This document shows, piece by piece, positions 39,982-52,556 of a DNA stretch of 64,000 nucleotides; positions within the stretch are counted from its first letter, which is position 1, and each line of letters begins with the position of its first letter. A model generated the notes under the pieces. That model saw only the letters and a list, made by a program, of their open reading frames with translations, was not told the DNA's origin and made no database searches. The position numbers were made by a program, and so were the translations under genes. The stretch is from Ochromonas danica. Lineage: Eukaryota; Sar; Chrysophyceae; Chromulinales; Chromulinaceae. The DNA lies in assembly GCA_015146655.1 (NCBI GenBank), contig VKHL01000015.1, positions 113,064 through 177,063 on the forward strand, written 5' to 3'.

Positions 39982-42900
39982 ATGGACGACTTCGAAGACG
40001 AACAAGGTCAGAGCACTGGCTCTCCGCCTCACCTCAGCCCTCAGAGGTCTTCTTCTGCGCGTCCTCCTCAGGCAGCTTTGCTTTCCACTCCTCTGCGACT
40101 GTCCAGCCAGCAGAGCCAGCAGTCTCGATGGAGTCAAAACAGTCCCATCGTAGGGGCAGGCAGCCATCTCCCAGTGCCCAGAGGAGGCCTTGGATACAAT
40201 CCTAATCGAGGAGCCCGAGACGCGCGCATCATCCCTCTCACACCAATGTACGTACTGCTTGGCATCGTCATGCATGTAGCCTTGTCGCTCTGAACATGTC
40301 CATCTCTCTCTCTTGTGCTTCTAGGGATGACTTCGCGGAGACTCAGCAACCTGCAGTCGGTGGAGAGCACATGATAGGGGATGAGGACGATGAGGAGATC
40401 CTCGCTGACATCGACGCCGCGGGAGAAGCCGCACGACAACAAACACACATCTGGGGCACAGAGATCAACGTGCAGAACTGCATCAATGTCTTCAGACTCT
40501 TCCTCGAGTCTTTCTCCCCTTTGACAGCACTAGCTAATGCCGCTATTCCGTCGAGAGGAGAGGATGGTAGTCTCTCATATTACCATCGCTTCCTTCTCCA
40601 CCTGCAGCGCATCGCTCGGCCCGAGCAGACCATCACCATCCTCAGCCTAGATTGTCGGCATTTGCAGCAATTTGCTGCTACTAGATTATTCTATGACCAA
40701 CTGGTTCGCTATCCCCAGGAAGTTGTGCCACTGCTGGACCAGGTGGCCAGTGAGGAAGTGATCAGACTGCATGGCCAGGGACGATTCGATCTGCCCGACA
40801 CCGTCTTACCAGTTCAAGTGCGTCCATTTAACCTCGCGAACTGTGTCAGGCTTCGTGAGCTCGACCCTGAACAGATCGATAATCTGGTTTCGCTGCGAGG
40901 CATGACTCTTCGTCTGTCTTCTGTGCTGCCCGACCTCAAGGTCGCTGTCTTCCGATGCTCCCTGTGCGCTGCAGTGGTTGAAGTTGGAATAGATCGAGGC
41001 CGTATTGAAGAGCCCAATCTCTGTCAGCAGTGTCAACAAACAGGCACTCTGTCTTTGCTGCATAATCGCTGTGTCTTCACTGACAAGCAACTGGTGCGAT
41101 TGCAAGAGACCCCAGATGACACACCCGCAGGAGAAACTCCCTATACCATGACTCTCTTCGCATTTGATGATCTGGTAGATAGTGTGCGGCCGGGAGATCG
41201 TGTGGAGGTAACGGGTGTCTTCCGCGCTGTTGCCAAGCGAGTGCATCCCAAACAACGCAACGTGCAAACCGTTTTCCGCACTTACATCGACGTCTTGCAT
41301 TTCCGTCTGCTTCACCATACACAAGGAGGTGAAGAAGGAAACGGCAGTAGTCGTTATGAAGGAGCTGGAGAGATGGGCCGTGCGCCACAAGAGCTAGGCG
41401 GGGGTATTGACGATATGTTGTCGCCACTTGAGAACAATGCCTCGATACATAGCAACAGCGACTTACCTGATGAAGCACCGTCTTTCTCGACAGATCAAAT
41501 CGCTCGGTTTCAAGCCTTTGCTGGTGTTGTGGGAGGAGGAGATGTCTACCAACGCTTATTGTCGCTATTTGCTCCTTCCGTCTATGGTCTGGAAGATGTG
41601 AAGAAAGGTTTGCTTTGTATGCTCTTCGGTGGAACAGTGCGCACTCCTCTCTACTATCATCTCCGTGGACAAGAAAACACTGTGGATAGCGTACATTTGC
41701 GTGGTGATATCAATATCCTCTTGTGTGGAGACCCGGGCACTTCCAAGTCGCAGTTGCTCTCATATGTGCACCGCCTTTCCAGTCGAGGCATCTATACCTC
41801 CGGCAAGGGCTCGAGTGCAGTTGGTCTCACTGCTTCCGTAGCACGTGATCCAGAGACGAAAGAAGTGGTACTTGAGTCTGGTGCACTGGTTCTATCGGAC
41901 CAGGGCATCTGCTGCATTGATGAGTTTGACAAGATGTCCGATCAGACTCGTGCCATTCTGCATGAGGCCATGGAGCAACAGACTGTCTCAGTGACAAAGG
42001 CAGGAATCATTGCCACGCTGCATGCGCGTACGTCTATTCTAGCATCTGCTAACCCCGTACAATCCAGATACAATCCACGTCTTAGTGTCTTGGAGAACAT
42101 CCAGCTGCCTCCCACTCTCATCAGTCGATTTGGTAAGCGATTCATTCTCTTGTTGTTTGTTACCTGTGGATTAGCTTGATTGGTCTCATGTTTCTCTGGT
42201 GATTGGCTTGATATCAGATCTGATCTATCTCATTCTGGACAAGCCGGACAAGGAAGCAGATCGAAGACTAGCTCACCATCTCGTCTCTCTCTATCATCCT
42301 GGATCAACTTCCTCATCTTCAGAAGTACCAGCTAATGTCCAGGGATACGATCAATCCTTCCTTCGCAGTTATATCCTCTACGCGCGTTATTACATCTTCC
42401 CTGAAATCTCTGCGGAGGCTGAGCCTGTGCTTCAGGAAGCCTATCTTGCCATGCGGTCACTGGGAGGCGGCGGAGCGGGAGGCGGTGGGTCGCGGAGAGT
42501 GCAACATCACATTACTGCCACTCCTCGCCAACTCGAGTCACTCATTCGATTATCCCAGGCACTCGCCAAAATGCGCCTCTCCAGCTTGGTCACTCCAGGT
42601 TCGTGCCTATGGCTTCATCATGTATACCTTTTCCCCTCTCCCTAACCTAAACCTTTCTTCCCTATAGATGATGTACATGAAGCAGTCCGATTGATGAAGG
42701 TGGCCACACAAACAGCTGCAATTGATCCCCGCACGGGTACTATCGACATGGATCTACTCACTACGGGACGTAGTGCCATTGATCGAGACCTCTCGCAAGC
42801 CCTTGCCCAGCACCTTTTCGACCATTTCCTCGCTCCTACAGCTGTTGCTTCCTCGGCAGTGCACGCTCTTGGAGGAGGAGAACGCATCACTCTGGGCCAG

Positions 42901-43074
42901 CTCCGTCATCTTCTCGTTCAAGCTGCTCGAAGAGGGGAAAGTGGTCCTGGAGGGAAGTGGGGAGCAGGTGTGACGATGGGTCAGATGGAGGCTGCTGTGA
43001 GAGAACTCGATGCTCAAGGTGTAGTGCACTACATCGAATCCTCACAAACCATTCTGCTGAACCACCGCTCATAG
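39982..43074 (+). CDS. MCM4: DNA replication licensing factor MCM4
   Basis: Four exons, 39982-40247, 40325-42132, 42218-42598 and 42668-43074, with introns of 77, 85 and 69 nt, giving 953 residues. The N-terminus is a Ser/Pro/Gln-rich disordered tail, typical of MCM4 kinase target regions. Next come the MCM N-domain (TEINVQNCINVFRLFL), a zinc finger (CSLC and CQQC), Walker A (GDPGTSKSQLL), Walker B (CCIDEFDKM) and the arginine finger SRFD, which is formed exactly across the second intron. A C-terminal winged-helix region follows. The protein is one of six subunits of the replicative helicase. MCM4 rather than another MCM is chosen from the N-terminal INVQNCINVFRLFL and EPNLCQQC stretches. Confidence 0.93.
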
Positions 43075-43586
43075 GCTTAGGGTTTCTCTTCTCGTTGTAA
43101 TCACTGTATTGATCACTGTCTCAACATCCTGACTTCTGCTTTCACACCTTGGAAGGAAGCGAGCCAATTCCGACTAGAGTTTTCTCCAGCCCACACCACA
43201 CTAACCCTAACCCTTAAAAGCCAGGTCAACAATACGCACGCAATAGTCTCACAATTCTTCTTCTTTTCTTGATATTTACCTCCAAAGAACAGAGAGATGG
43301 AACAATCTCAGAAAGAAGTATCATTCTGAAGCTGTTGTTGGAAGACAAGAAGGCCCAGTCTCTGGAGGTAAATAATAGGTAAACTTGTATTCTGCTAGTC
43401 TACTGTGGTCTGGCAATATTTACATTCGGCTCAGAGTCAAAGTAGGAAAATACGACTTTTATCTCTACTTTCCCGCCAAACCGTTTTCCGTTTTGGTTTT
43501 CGGCCATTTTTTAGGTATGACTTCTGACTTGATTGCTTGGGAGCATATTGATTGATAGACTATTCTGGGCTGGTCTATGGCATGGA
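43075..43586. promoter_or_regulatory. Upstream region of the giant gene with an E2F-like site
   Basis: TTTCCCGCCAAA at 43469-43480 is a textbook E2F consensus, 107 bp upstream of the ATG at 43587. Short CCCTAA repeats (CTAACCCTAACCC, about 43200-43213) resemble plant telo-box promoter elements. No gene is seen in the interval; an ATG at 43297 runs into a stop within 11 codons. Confidence 0.4.
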
Positions 43587-46500
43587 ATGGAGTCTTTTTT
43601 GAAGAAATTGAGCAAGAGTTGTGCTTTAAAAGTCTTCGACAAGAATGATACGATCAAAGAAGAAATCACACAATGGTGGCAAGACTCTGTGGAGGAAGTC
43701 TCGTACACTTATGATGACACACAAGATGAATTGAAATCTCTGGAGGCAAATGCCATCCTTGCCAATGAAGTGCGATCCTTCATTCTCAAGAGAAAGGGGC
43801 GGATGAACTTCGCCGTCTATGCCACACTTCCGCGCTGTTCCTTCATGCCAGCGTTGGTCACTTCTCTCACAAGCACTGAGGATGACGACACTGCGTTATC
43901 CAAACGCTTTAATATGAAGCTGCTCTATCTGGGTCGTCTCACAGCGAGGGATCAGATGCTCTCCTCGGCTGTTCAGGAAGGCAGACGAGTGACACAAAGC
44001 AATATCGTGAAATGGGTACAGCAGCTCTTCACTACCTTGGGTGCTATGCATAAATGCTTTGTCACCACGGGTGGATTTGATTGTGATCAAGTCATTCTTC
44101 GTAGTGATGAAGGGGGTCTATTCAATGCTCTCTTCCATCTGGAGGATACCCCCGCCACAGCCTTGCGACCCCATGGTAAGGACAAAGTAGTAGGATGCAC
44201 TATTGTCAAGAGCAAAACATCTTCAAAAGAAGAGAAAGAGAACAATGAATGGGAAGAATTTGGTCGTCATGCCTGGTTAGATGTCATCAAGATTCGCTCA
44301 TTTGTGGATTTACGGTTAATAGGTAAAGATCTGCAATGCAAGATTGAGACAACCATAGCAGAGAAGATTAGTGAGATTAAACAGACTTACGATGACTTCA
44401 TTGATTCTGTATGTAAGGATTGGCGTTCACTTGGTTTGATTATCTTGGAGTTGTTATTTCATCGTAGATTATCTTCAGCAGAAAGAAAGTTTTGGATGAC
44501 CTTTCATAGTGAACTCTTCCCTGTTGGATGGGAAGATATTTATCTACCTAATAATAGTCGACGACCTGATGCAGCATCTCTTCCAAAGACATTGAATGAC
44601 CGAGTCAAACTTTGTATTTACAAACTGGGAGATGTGAACAAGAAAATGTTGCGATTGCTGTCCATGGTAGAAGCCACACTAGCTGATCAAGTGCAAGAAA
44701 TTCTAACCTATCCTGTAGTCCTTCGTCAGATTCTCAGTATTTGCTTTATGCCACGCTTGCCTGTAAGAGAAGAGGAAGGCAAGAATCGCTGCCAGCTTTC
44801 CTATCCGCTGTGGTCTGCTTGTCAGTCGATTCTGAAGGAAGCCAAAGACTTCATCTTGCAGTACTATGAAGATTGTCACTATACCAAGCCAACATATTGG
44901 TAAGCTAAGCTATGTTTGGTCGTGGTGATGGTATCAATTACTCATCTCTTTGTCTTCATAGGACTGCTGAGGATGAAAAGAAAAGATTGCTGTGAGTTTT
45001 GATAACCACATGTCTCCTCATCATGTCTAATTGATATGGTCTGTTGTGGATATAGAGCAAGGAAGGAACGCAGTGAGATGTTGCAAGAGAAGGCTGAGGA
45101 GGGAGTGCTCGCAGCAAAGCAACGAATCCTCAAAGCCAAGTATCAAGTCTGGTGGGATCTTCAAAGCACAACTTATCGACAACGATTGGAACGACAAAGA
45201 AAGCTTCGAATTGAAGCTGAGAAACGTCGACGAGAGTCCAAGAAGTTTCTTAAAGCTGCTCTCTTTCATTCCTGGTATTGTAATTCCCTTGATATTAATA
45301 ACCTTCACCACCACTAACAGTCAGTCATGTAATCCTTATTTTGCTTGTATTGAATGATAAACAGGAGCAGTGATGAATTACAGAAGTGGTTACAATTAGC
45401 TCTTGCTTCCTACTTCCATATCTTAGCGTATTTCCATGCCTATGCTATCAGCTTGAATCCGAAGAAACCACAAGTCTATGTCAGTCGCTTGTTGGAAGAA
45501 TTGACATCTTTGTTGGATGACTTCATCATCGAGAAAGTTCACACTCGATACAATATAGCCAATGAAGAGGTCAGAGAGAAGATTTTGAATGCTTTTCCTC
45601 AGTTGCTCCACATGCCTACGAATACCTCACGAGGAGAAAGAGCTGGAAATGGAATGGGAGCTGCTGGTAGCTCAAAATCCACAGAGAAGACAGCACCTAT
45701 TAGGTCAATCAATACGACTAACAAGCTGCTACCGGTCCCAGCTAATCTCATTCTTTCGAATGGTAAATCAGATCTGGAAGTTGATATGGATGATACCATT
45801 ACAATTCAGCAAATCATGTCAGTGGGTCTGGACAACAACAACAATAGCAATAGTCTGAATCTCTGTATTGCATTGCCTAGACGAACTGTGGCAGCGATGA
45901 AGCTCATCGCTTATCATCTCCCTTCTTATCTGATTGACCTCTACTATGACAGTCAAATGCTCAGTAAGACTATTCGAGCCTCATTGCGGGCAGGGCAGAA
46001 CACAGTACAAGCCCGTCTGAACAAGCAGAAGGCAGTCTTTCTCTCCCCACAACAACTACATTTCAAACAATTGCAACAACAACGTCTAGAAGTGATTCAT
46101 CTCTCCCCACAGTTTCGTAAAGCTGTCTGGGCTTTTTATGATAATTTGCAAATCATGGATCGTGGACGAGGACAACAATTAGTGAACATCTTCAGCGCTG
46201 CTGTGCTTCATCAGTATATTTCAGAAACAGAAGTGAGGAGGAAAGGTGAAGATATTGCAGCGCATATCCTCGTCTCTTTCTTTCGAATGGTCAGAGTGCA
46301 ACGGAAACTATTGCCTTTACTGCGTGCTGAAGTGAAAGAGTTGCGCTACCATTCCTATGAGATCAAGAAGAGTCATCAACGAGCTGATAGTATGAAGAAC
46401 CTCATGGATCTGATTGGCAAGAAAGCAGCGGCTTCCTTGGGCATCAAATTGCCTTCTTTGTCGTCTCAACCTCGAACACCTTCCTCTAGAGCCTTGTCAA

Positions 46501-48275
46501 GGCAAAAGTCCTCCAGAGAAGCGAAGGAAGGAGGTGGAGAAGATGATGGAGCAAAGGGCAAAGAAGAGAAGGAAGCTATCAAGCTATTGCGATGGCAGAT
46601 TGAGGTTGTCTCTAGTGGCTGTGTTAGAGTGATTTGGTCTGTCCTCCTCAGTGCTAGCTTTGATGAAGAAGAAGAAGTGCTGGCAGCTCACGGGCAGAAG
46701 ACGTTGAAAGACTTGGCAACCACTGCTTTTCTACTAGACCACCCTTCCTCGGATAATTCACATTCCTCCTCAATTTGTGTTTTCTTCCAGTCCAAGCAAC
46801 GATCAATTTTATACGATCCTGTTGCTCTTTTCCCTCAGAGGTTTAGCAGAAGTGAGAATGATGGTCGAGCAGCAGAAGGCTATGTGTTGCCGTGCTCTCT
46901 TCATCTTGCTGTAGAGAAAGAGAATGAGTTAACTTGGCAAGTTGAGATCTTCGGACTGCTTCCCAATCACAAGTATGAGATCATAGCAGAGTTAGATACA
47001 GACCTCAACGAGGCATTGAGGAATGTGATGCGGGAATCGTTGAAACAAGAAGGAGGGATGGTAGAGCAGCAGGTCAGCGTGTCTCTTTCTGATCGCATTT
47101 CATCGTGGCCTATACTGCCCAGAGCTTTGATCAATACCACTGGAGGACTGGCTTTCTCAACCCGTGCCTGTATCAAAACCAAACCTTCTCGTCCTATTTC
47201 TCCCAGTCCTGTGGTAGCTGGTGTTCGATATTCTTCAGGCTTGTCTGCTACTTTGGTTTCTGAATTGCGTCCATCTAGCAAACCACTGCCGTACAGTCAG
47301 AAGAGTCGACCAGACAGAACAGCCGCACCGCCTTCACTGCCCAGTCAGATCGCCTTTTATCTGTCCTGCAGTCCAGTTGGACTTGTAGACGAGTTTAGTT
47401 CTTTATTACAGGTATCTTGGCCTGCTAGCATAGAAGATAGAGCTAGTCTGACGACTTACAGTCTTCGCCGCAGAATGATTTTGCTCATGGAGCAGTCGTT
47501 ATTCGAGCAACAGCAAGAAGAGATGTCCTCGCCAGCAGCCACAAAGAATGCCCCCATGCTGACTTATAGTTGTTTGGATGAAATGGGACGTTGGCTGGCC
47601 TTCGCCTATCGCGGGCAGTGGGTAGAAGTCAAAGAGAAGAGTCGCGCTGCCGAGGCGGTGGACCACGTCAGCTCATTGTCTGAGGAAGTGGCAGTGACGA
47701 TGACCTCACCTCTCAAGACCTTGTTGTGTCAACTCTTTACCTCTTTAGTGACAAGAGCCACTGTGTTGAGAGATGGTGAGGGAAGAGAACAGATTCGCAC
47801 AGGCATTTACCTTTTCGTGCAATACGCCGTGCAGACAACCAATTCGCAAGGATCCAGTCCTTTCTCGACGACTGCCTTGGGCACTATATTCACCAAAGAG
47901 AAGGCCTCGAAATTAGAAGGACGACATTGCCAAGGCCTACAAGGTGCGGGTTTGGGTCTGTGCGAGCTGGCAGAGGTCGTCATCAGCAAAGACTGCCTGC
48001 TAGCAGTGGCGGGAGCGCAGCAGAAGCTCCTATTATCCCACTCCCTTCTCCCTGTCTTTATGCTGTCTACACTTGAAGAAGAAGAGGAGAAGGATGGGGT
48101 GGCTTTGCAGGAAGGAGAAGATGATGTACATCTCACTAGTGGTGGTGGTGGTGGTGAGAATGACCTGCTAGAGGAAGAAGAAGTAGAGAATAACAAGGAA
48201 GTTGATGCATGGCTACAACGAGTTGTCGCTGCTTCTCCTTTACTAACCTTTTCTCAGAATAGCTTATTTGTGTAG
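43587..48275 (+). CDS. Giant unknown protein with degenerate kinase-like region
   Basis: Four exons, 43587-44899, 44962-44991, 45056-45274 and 45365-48275, with introns of 62, 64 and 90 nt, giving 1,490 residues. The start is the first ATG in a frame that opens with TTG at 43533. In exon 1, NIVKWVQQLFTTLGAMHKCF and DWRSLGLIILELL sit at spacings that recall the alphaE/catalytic-loop and subdomain IX helices of a protein kinase. I see no glycine loop, HRD or DFG, so at best this is a pseudokinase. Exons 2-3 are a charged helix (ARKERSEMLQEKAEEG through RLERQRKLRIEAEKRRRE). Exon 4 has long helical stretches, a basic Ser/Arg-rich disordered part and an acidic Glu-rich C-terminus. The complete function is unknown. 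Confidence 0.65.
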
Positions 48276-48386
48276 CTACAGTACATGTTATATATATTGC
48301 TTATTTGTATATTTGCTGGACTACTTAAGTTAATAGCTAAATCTGCCAAACTTTGGCAATCTGGCTCCTGTGTGTGGAAGATCGTG

Positions 48387-50114
48387 ATGAGCAGCAGAGA
48401 GTGCAGACACAAAAGCAAAGCAAAGCAAAGCATTCCCTCTGGTCTTGTCCTCCCTGCTGCCTCCAGCGAGATAGAGATGGCACCGTGTTTTGAAAGCTGG
48501 CAGAAGTCTCCCTATTGGAATATTGTTCTCTTAGCTCTGGCATGGGCGCTGACTTTGAGCACGTCCACGCTGCTCACCACTGTCGGACCGTTATCAGCCA
48601 AGGACCTGGGCCAACCCAATGCTATGGCATCCTTCACCATCGGTATCTTCCTCGTCGGAGCTGCTTTCTCTTCTGTCCCTAGTGGATGGCTATTCCGCAC
48701 CTATGGCAGGTTTTGGGGCTTCACTCTGGGTTGTCTCTTCCAGTTCATCGGGTCTGCCTTAGGTGTACTGGCATTACTCACACGTGAAGCAGTCTGGCTC
48801 TATATGGGGTGCTTCTCTATTGGTCTAGCACAGGGCCTGGGTCAGTTCTACCGCTTCTCTGCCGTGGAAATCACTCCCCCACATCTCAAGAGTCGAGCGG
48901 TGACGTATGTCTTGTCCGGGGGAATCATCGCTGCCTTCTTAGGACCGACCTCAGCCACCTATTCTGTGCATATCTTTGACAAGGACTATATGGGGTCCTA
49001 TGCCATGGTGGCTGTCTTCGCCATTCTCAATCAATTTGTATTGCATTTTGTCAATTTCCCTCCCAGAGCATCTGCTGTAGCGACTGTTGGAGCGAAGCAA
49101 GAATACAGTCGTATTCTATCCGCTGGTGGTGATGATGAAGCTGGTGTTAATGCTGAGGTGATACAAGGAGTCAATCCCATCCATGACAAGGAAGATCAAC
49201 AACATCAACAACAACATCATGATGATAATGACGATGACGATGAAGATGATGAGCAGCCTGAGCGATCGCCTTCATTTGTTCGTCGTACTACATGGCAGAT
49301 CGTCACTCAGCCCATGTTTGTTCTCTCTTGTGCTATTGCCACATTAGCGCATACCATCATGGTCATGCTGATGTCCAACGTCACGCTGGACATGGAAGAC
49401 CACGGCTATGGCTTCTCTATGACTTCTCTTGTCATGGAATTACACTTCTTTGCCATGTTTTCACCTGGATTTATATCTGGTCGTATGATAGAAAAGTATG
49501 GGTCTTTGTTTGTTTCATTCTTAGGTGGTTTCTTATTTGCAGGATCGAGTGTTGTCTTGGCCATTGACACTGCCTCGTGGAATTATGTCTTGGGGATGAT
49601 TCTACTTGGCGTCGCCTGGAACTTCTCGTTCTCTGCAGGAACAGTGATGCTTACGTCTTCCTATGATCCACGGGAAGCAACAGAGGTGCAGGCTGTGAAT
49701 GACTTCCTGCTCTTCTCAGTGGCAGGCGGAGGATCGCTTGGTTCGGGTTTCATCTATTCGGCCGCTGGATGGCTTGTCTTGATCTATGTTTGCTCTGGAA
49801 TGGTAAGATTTGAACCAAACTGGCTGTGTTATTCTTCTAGTTCTTATCTTGTTCATGCTCGTGTGTGTGTTTGTGGTGAGTAGATGCTTGCATACCTCAT
49901 GCTGTTCGTCACTGCATGGGGTGGCAAGGAGACAGACGATGGCCTTGAAGAAGCGCTTGTGCCGGACTCCAAGTCCACGGAAAGTGATGCCACCATCCGA
50001 GTAACTAAAGTGGAGAACTCCATTCTGCGCGGCTTGTCCTTCTCGTCGCGACTGGATGGCCGAGCAGAGAGTACAGATGTGTTCACACCTGTCCGCACCA
50101 TCTCTGTTGCTTGA
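48387..50114 (+). CDS. Major facilitator superfamily transporter
   Basis: Two exons, 48387-49802 and 49884-50114, with an 81-nt intron, giving 548 residues. The frame also has an earlier ATG (48285), only 10 bp after the previous stop, but MSSRECRHKS at 48387 or MAPCFESWQ at 48477 are better starts. There are about twelve membrane segments in two halves, beginning NIVLLALAWALTLSTSTLLT. The loop GWLFRTYGRFWGF corresponds to the family loop 2-3 signature. A central loop contains a His/Asp-rich run (HQQQHHDDNDDDDEDDE), which could bind metal. The C-terminal exon adds the last segment and a cytosolic tail. The substrate is unknown. CTTAAGTTAA at 48324-48333 lies 54 bp upstream. Confidence 0.78.
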
Positions 50115-50378
50115 GTGAGCTCTTCTTCTCTGTGCTGGTCTTGTGGTCATCATCTTGCTTCTCATCTACCTCTCTGTAGTATCTATACCTGCTCCATGTT
50201 CATCTATCTACCTGTTCTTCAGTCAATGGAGAATAGTCTTGATATGCGAGTATGGAGGGAAAGGTTGTTCTTTTGTTTAGCATCGACATCATTGTTGGGG
50301 TTTGTAAACCATCGCCTCCTTGCGGCAGGAATTGGACAGAAAGTGTATTATTTAATTTCTCAATACAGACAAACAACC

Positions 50379-50854
50379 TCACTTGGCCTGTCCTCGGAGG
50401 TGCACGAAGATCTTGTTCTTGATCCACGCCTTGTCGCGAGGGTCGTACTTGCTCACTGCGGGGTCCCAGCTGGTGGAGAGGAAGGAAGACCATAAGACAA
50501 CCGCAGGGGAGAGGTGCGGAGGGAGGAGGAGGGGCTTACACTAGTGCGCAGATATCGTGGAGAGAGTCGAAGAAGGTGTAGAGGTCGTTGACATCGTATG
50601 TGATGTTGGCCACGTGTGGGTTGAGATCCTTTAGCTTGTGCTCGTACATCTTCACCAACGCGTCCATTGCCGCGCCCACACTCTCAAAGTCCATGAAGGT
50701 GCGGGTCTAAAGAAAGGACATGACAGAGCGATGCAGAAGCAAATTGCAGCAGGACAGAGATTATCACTGAGAGCTGAGGTGACGGGCAAAGGGGAAGGAC
50801 TACCTGAAAGGAAGGAGTGTATTGAATAAGAATAATGGTGTGCTTTCCTGACAT
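50379..50854 (-). CDS. ERH: Enhancer of rudimentary homolog (ERH)
   Basis: This gene is split into three small exons, so no single long frame shows it: 50854-50804, 50706-50540 and 50469-50379, with introns of 97 and 70 nt, giving 102 residues. Exon 1 reads MSGKHTIILIQYTPSFQ. Exon 2 reads TRTFMDFESVGAAMDALVKM and NITYDVNDLYTFFDSLHD. Exon 3 reads WDPAVSKYDPRDKAWIKNKI followed by FVHLRGQAK. All three align by eye with animal and plant ERH (104 residues in human), including the Tyr-Asp and Trp-Ile-Lys landmarks. ERH is a small dimeric nuclear protein linked to mRNA splicing, RNA decay and cell-cycle genes. It is divergent (212 bp) from an RS/RD-rich splicing-type protein. Confidence 0.93.
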
Positions 50855-51066
50855 TTTCTAGGCTAGAGAGTGTTGAATAAGAAGAAGGCAACAAGGGAGG
50901 AGAGTAGAATAATTCCAAGGAAGGACTGAGAGGTCGAATTTCAAATGATCTGATCAGTGATCTCTCTGTCGGGATGAGATTTACCACCAAAACATGTTTT
51001 ACCACTTTGGCGCGGATTTTACCGGCCAGCAGGTTTTGTCACTGCCCGTCAATCAACTTCGAAGCC

Positions 51067-52236
51067 ATGCCTCGCAGCCCGAGTCCTCCCTCTAGGGGAC
51101 GAAATAAACGAGATCGTGAGAGTTCTCGAGAGCGGGCTAGTGATGACAGACGGAAAGAGCCGCGTCGGGATCGTGATCGACGAGATCGAGACCGAGACCG
51201 AGATCGAGACAGGGATAGAGACAGAGAGAGAGACAAGGAGAGAGGAAGAGATAAGGAGAGGGAAAGGGAAAAGGAAAGGGGCAAAGAGAGGAGTCGTGAG
51301 CGTAAACCACCTCGTGATGGAGACCGTGTGAGACCCTCAGAGGATGTCTCGCACCCTCCGCCACCGCCCCCTCCTCCTCCTCCCTTACCACCTGGGATGC
51401 CCTTCCCTCCCTTCCCAACAGCTCCCGCTGCTGCTCAAGGAGGATGGTCTCAGCTTGTTCCACCTCCTCCACCTTCGTCTCCCCCCGCTCCATCCCGGCC
51501 GCCTGCCCCTACTATGTCTGGACCTTCTTTCGCTCATCTCGAGAATGCCGCGGCCAACGAGTTGCAGGAAAACTTGCACAATTGGCGACTGAGTCTGAAT
51601 CATATCTGCTCCACTCCTTGGCTGTTAGCACAGAATGATCTAGCCATTCCTTTGGATCTAGCTGGACCAGAGCTATTTGCTCGAGTGCAACAGTTGCGAT
51701 CCCAGCAAGAAGAAGTTGAGGTCCCAGCTGCAGAAGACTCCATCCCTGAGGAAGGACCAGCTGAGATGGATCTGCAGCATGAGGAGGATGCAGTGGAGGA
51801 GGACTTTCCTGTCGAAGTCGCTCACAGTCCTGCAGTGGAGGCGGAAGAAGCACAGCAAGATGATGATGCAGACGGAGGAGGAGGAGGAGGAGATGATTTT
51901 GATTTATATGGTGACCTCTCCATGGCGGCAATACATGAGGAGGAAGAGGTGGAAGAAGAAGTGGAGAGAGAGCAGGAGGATGTGGCAGACTCTGCACGGG
52001 CTTCGGATAGTGGTCCCTCCTCCAGGCCGAGTAACGAGGACTCCAGTGAGAGAGTGGAGTCTGAGGGAGAGGTGATTCACAGGCTACGCCTCCTGCAGCG
52101 CGAGTCAGCGCAGCTTCCTGAGTTAGCCAAGGATCTGCGCACTGTGCGGCTTGCTCTTATCAGCCGTGTCGCGCGAGGCCACGCCCTTGCCACTTTGCTA
52201 GTGCAAGATCCCTTAGCCTTCACTGGCACTAGCTGA
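51067..52236 (+). CDS. RS/RD-rich, proline-rich splicing-type protein
   Basis: The product is 389 residues from ATG 51067 (MPRSPSPPSRGRNKRDRESS); an in-frame ATG at 50974 would add an unconvincing 31 residues. The N-terminal ~100 residues are a basic Arg-Asp/Arg-Glu alternating domain (RDRDRDRDRDRDRERDKERG). A polyproline run follows (PPPPPPPPPPLPPGMPFPPF), like those that bind WW or GYF domains. The C-terminal half is acidic, with EEEEVEEEVEREQED and a glycine run, and ends in a predicted helix (RLRLLQRESAQLPELAKDLR). The composition fits an RNA-processing scaffold; no RRM or known fold is visible. Confidence 0.6.
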   Translation: MPRSPSPPSRGRNKRDRESSRERASDDRRKEPRRDRDRRDRDRDRDRDRDRDRERDKERGRDKEREREKERGKERSRERKPPRDGDRVRPSEDVSHPPPPPPPPPPLPPGMPFPPFPTAPAAAQGGWSQLVPPPPPSSPPAPSRPPAPTMSGPSFAHLENAAANELQENLHNWRLSLNHICSTPWLLAQNDLAIPLDLAGPELFARVQQLRSQQEEVEVPAAEDSIPEEGPAEMDLQHEEDAVEEDFPVEVAHSPAVEAEEAQQDDDADGGGGGGDDFDLYGDLSMAAIHEEEEVEEEVEREQEDVADSARASDSGPSSRPSNEDSSERVESEGEVIHRLRLLQRESAQLPELAKDLRTVRLALISRVARGHALATLLVQDPLAFTGTS

Positions 52237-52556
52237 GCTGCTTGTTAATAGCTTTCTATAGAACTTAACTGTCCACTAAACTCAACACTTCTTTCTCTTT
52301 CACACTGTGAGCACTTGTCACCTCTCCACAGGAAGTGTCTAATGGCTGAATGACTGCTGAGATAGTGAAGTTAATGGGTTAATTCAGTGATGACTGACTT
52401 GGCAGAAACCGTATCTTTCAGTTCCTATTTTTTTTTTTTTGCATATTCCTTCCTCTTCGTTTTTCAGTCTGAGCAAACTGAAAAGTAGTATCTTGTCTGG
52501 TCATTGGCCATCATCAGTCAATCTTGCTGTCATCTCATAGCAAGGCATTGGATGAG
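52237..52556. other. Intergenic with a T-run
   Basis: A 13-base T-run lies at 52428-52440, and AAGTTAATGGGTT at 52368-52380 matches 13384-13396 in another upstream region. No gene. A possible TCATAG splice acceptor precedes the next frame, so that gene could have an unseen first exon here. Confidence 0.4.

Noticed and set aside
43195-43216. Interstitial telomere (CCCTAA repeats)
   Set aside because: Only about two units are present. It looks more like a telo-box promoter element, and related short matches occur at 15805 and 43078.
48285-48386. Start of the MFS transporter at 48285
   Set aside because: This ATG is 10 bp after the previous stop. It would add an extra hydrophobic segment atypical of the family, and the promoter-like CTTAAGTTAA motif lies after it.
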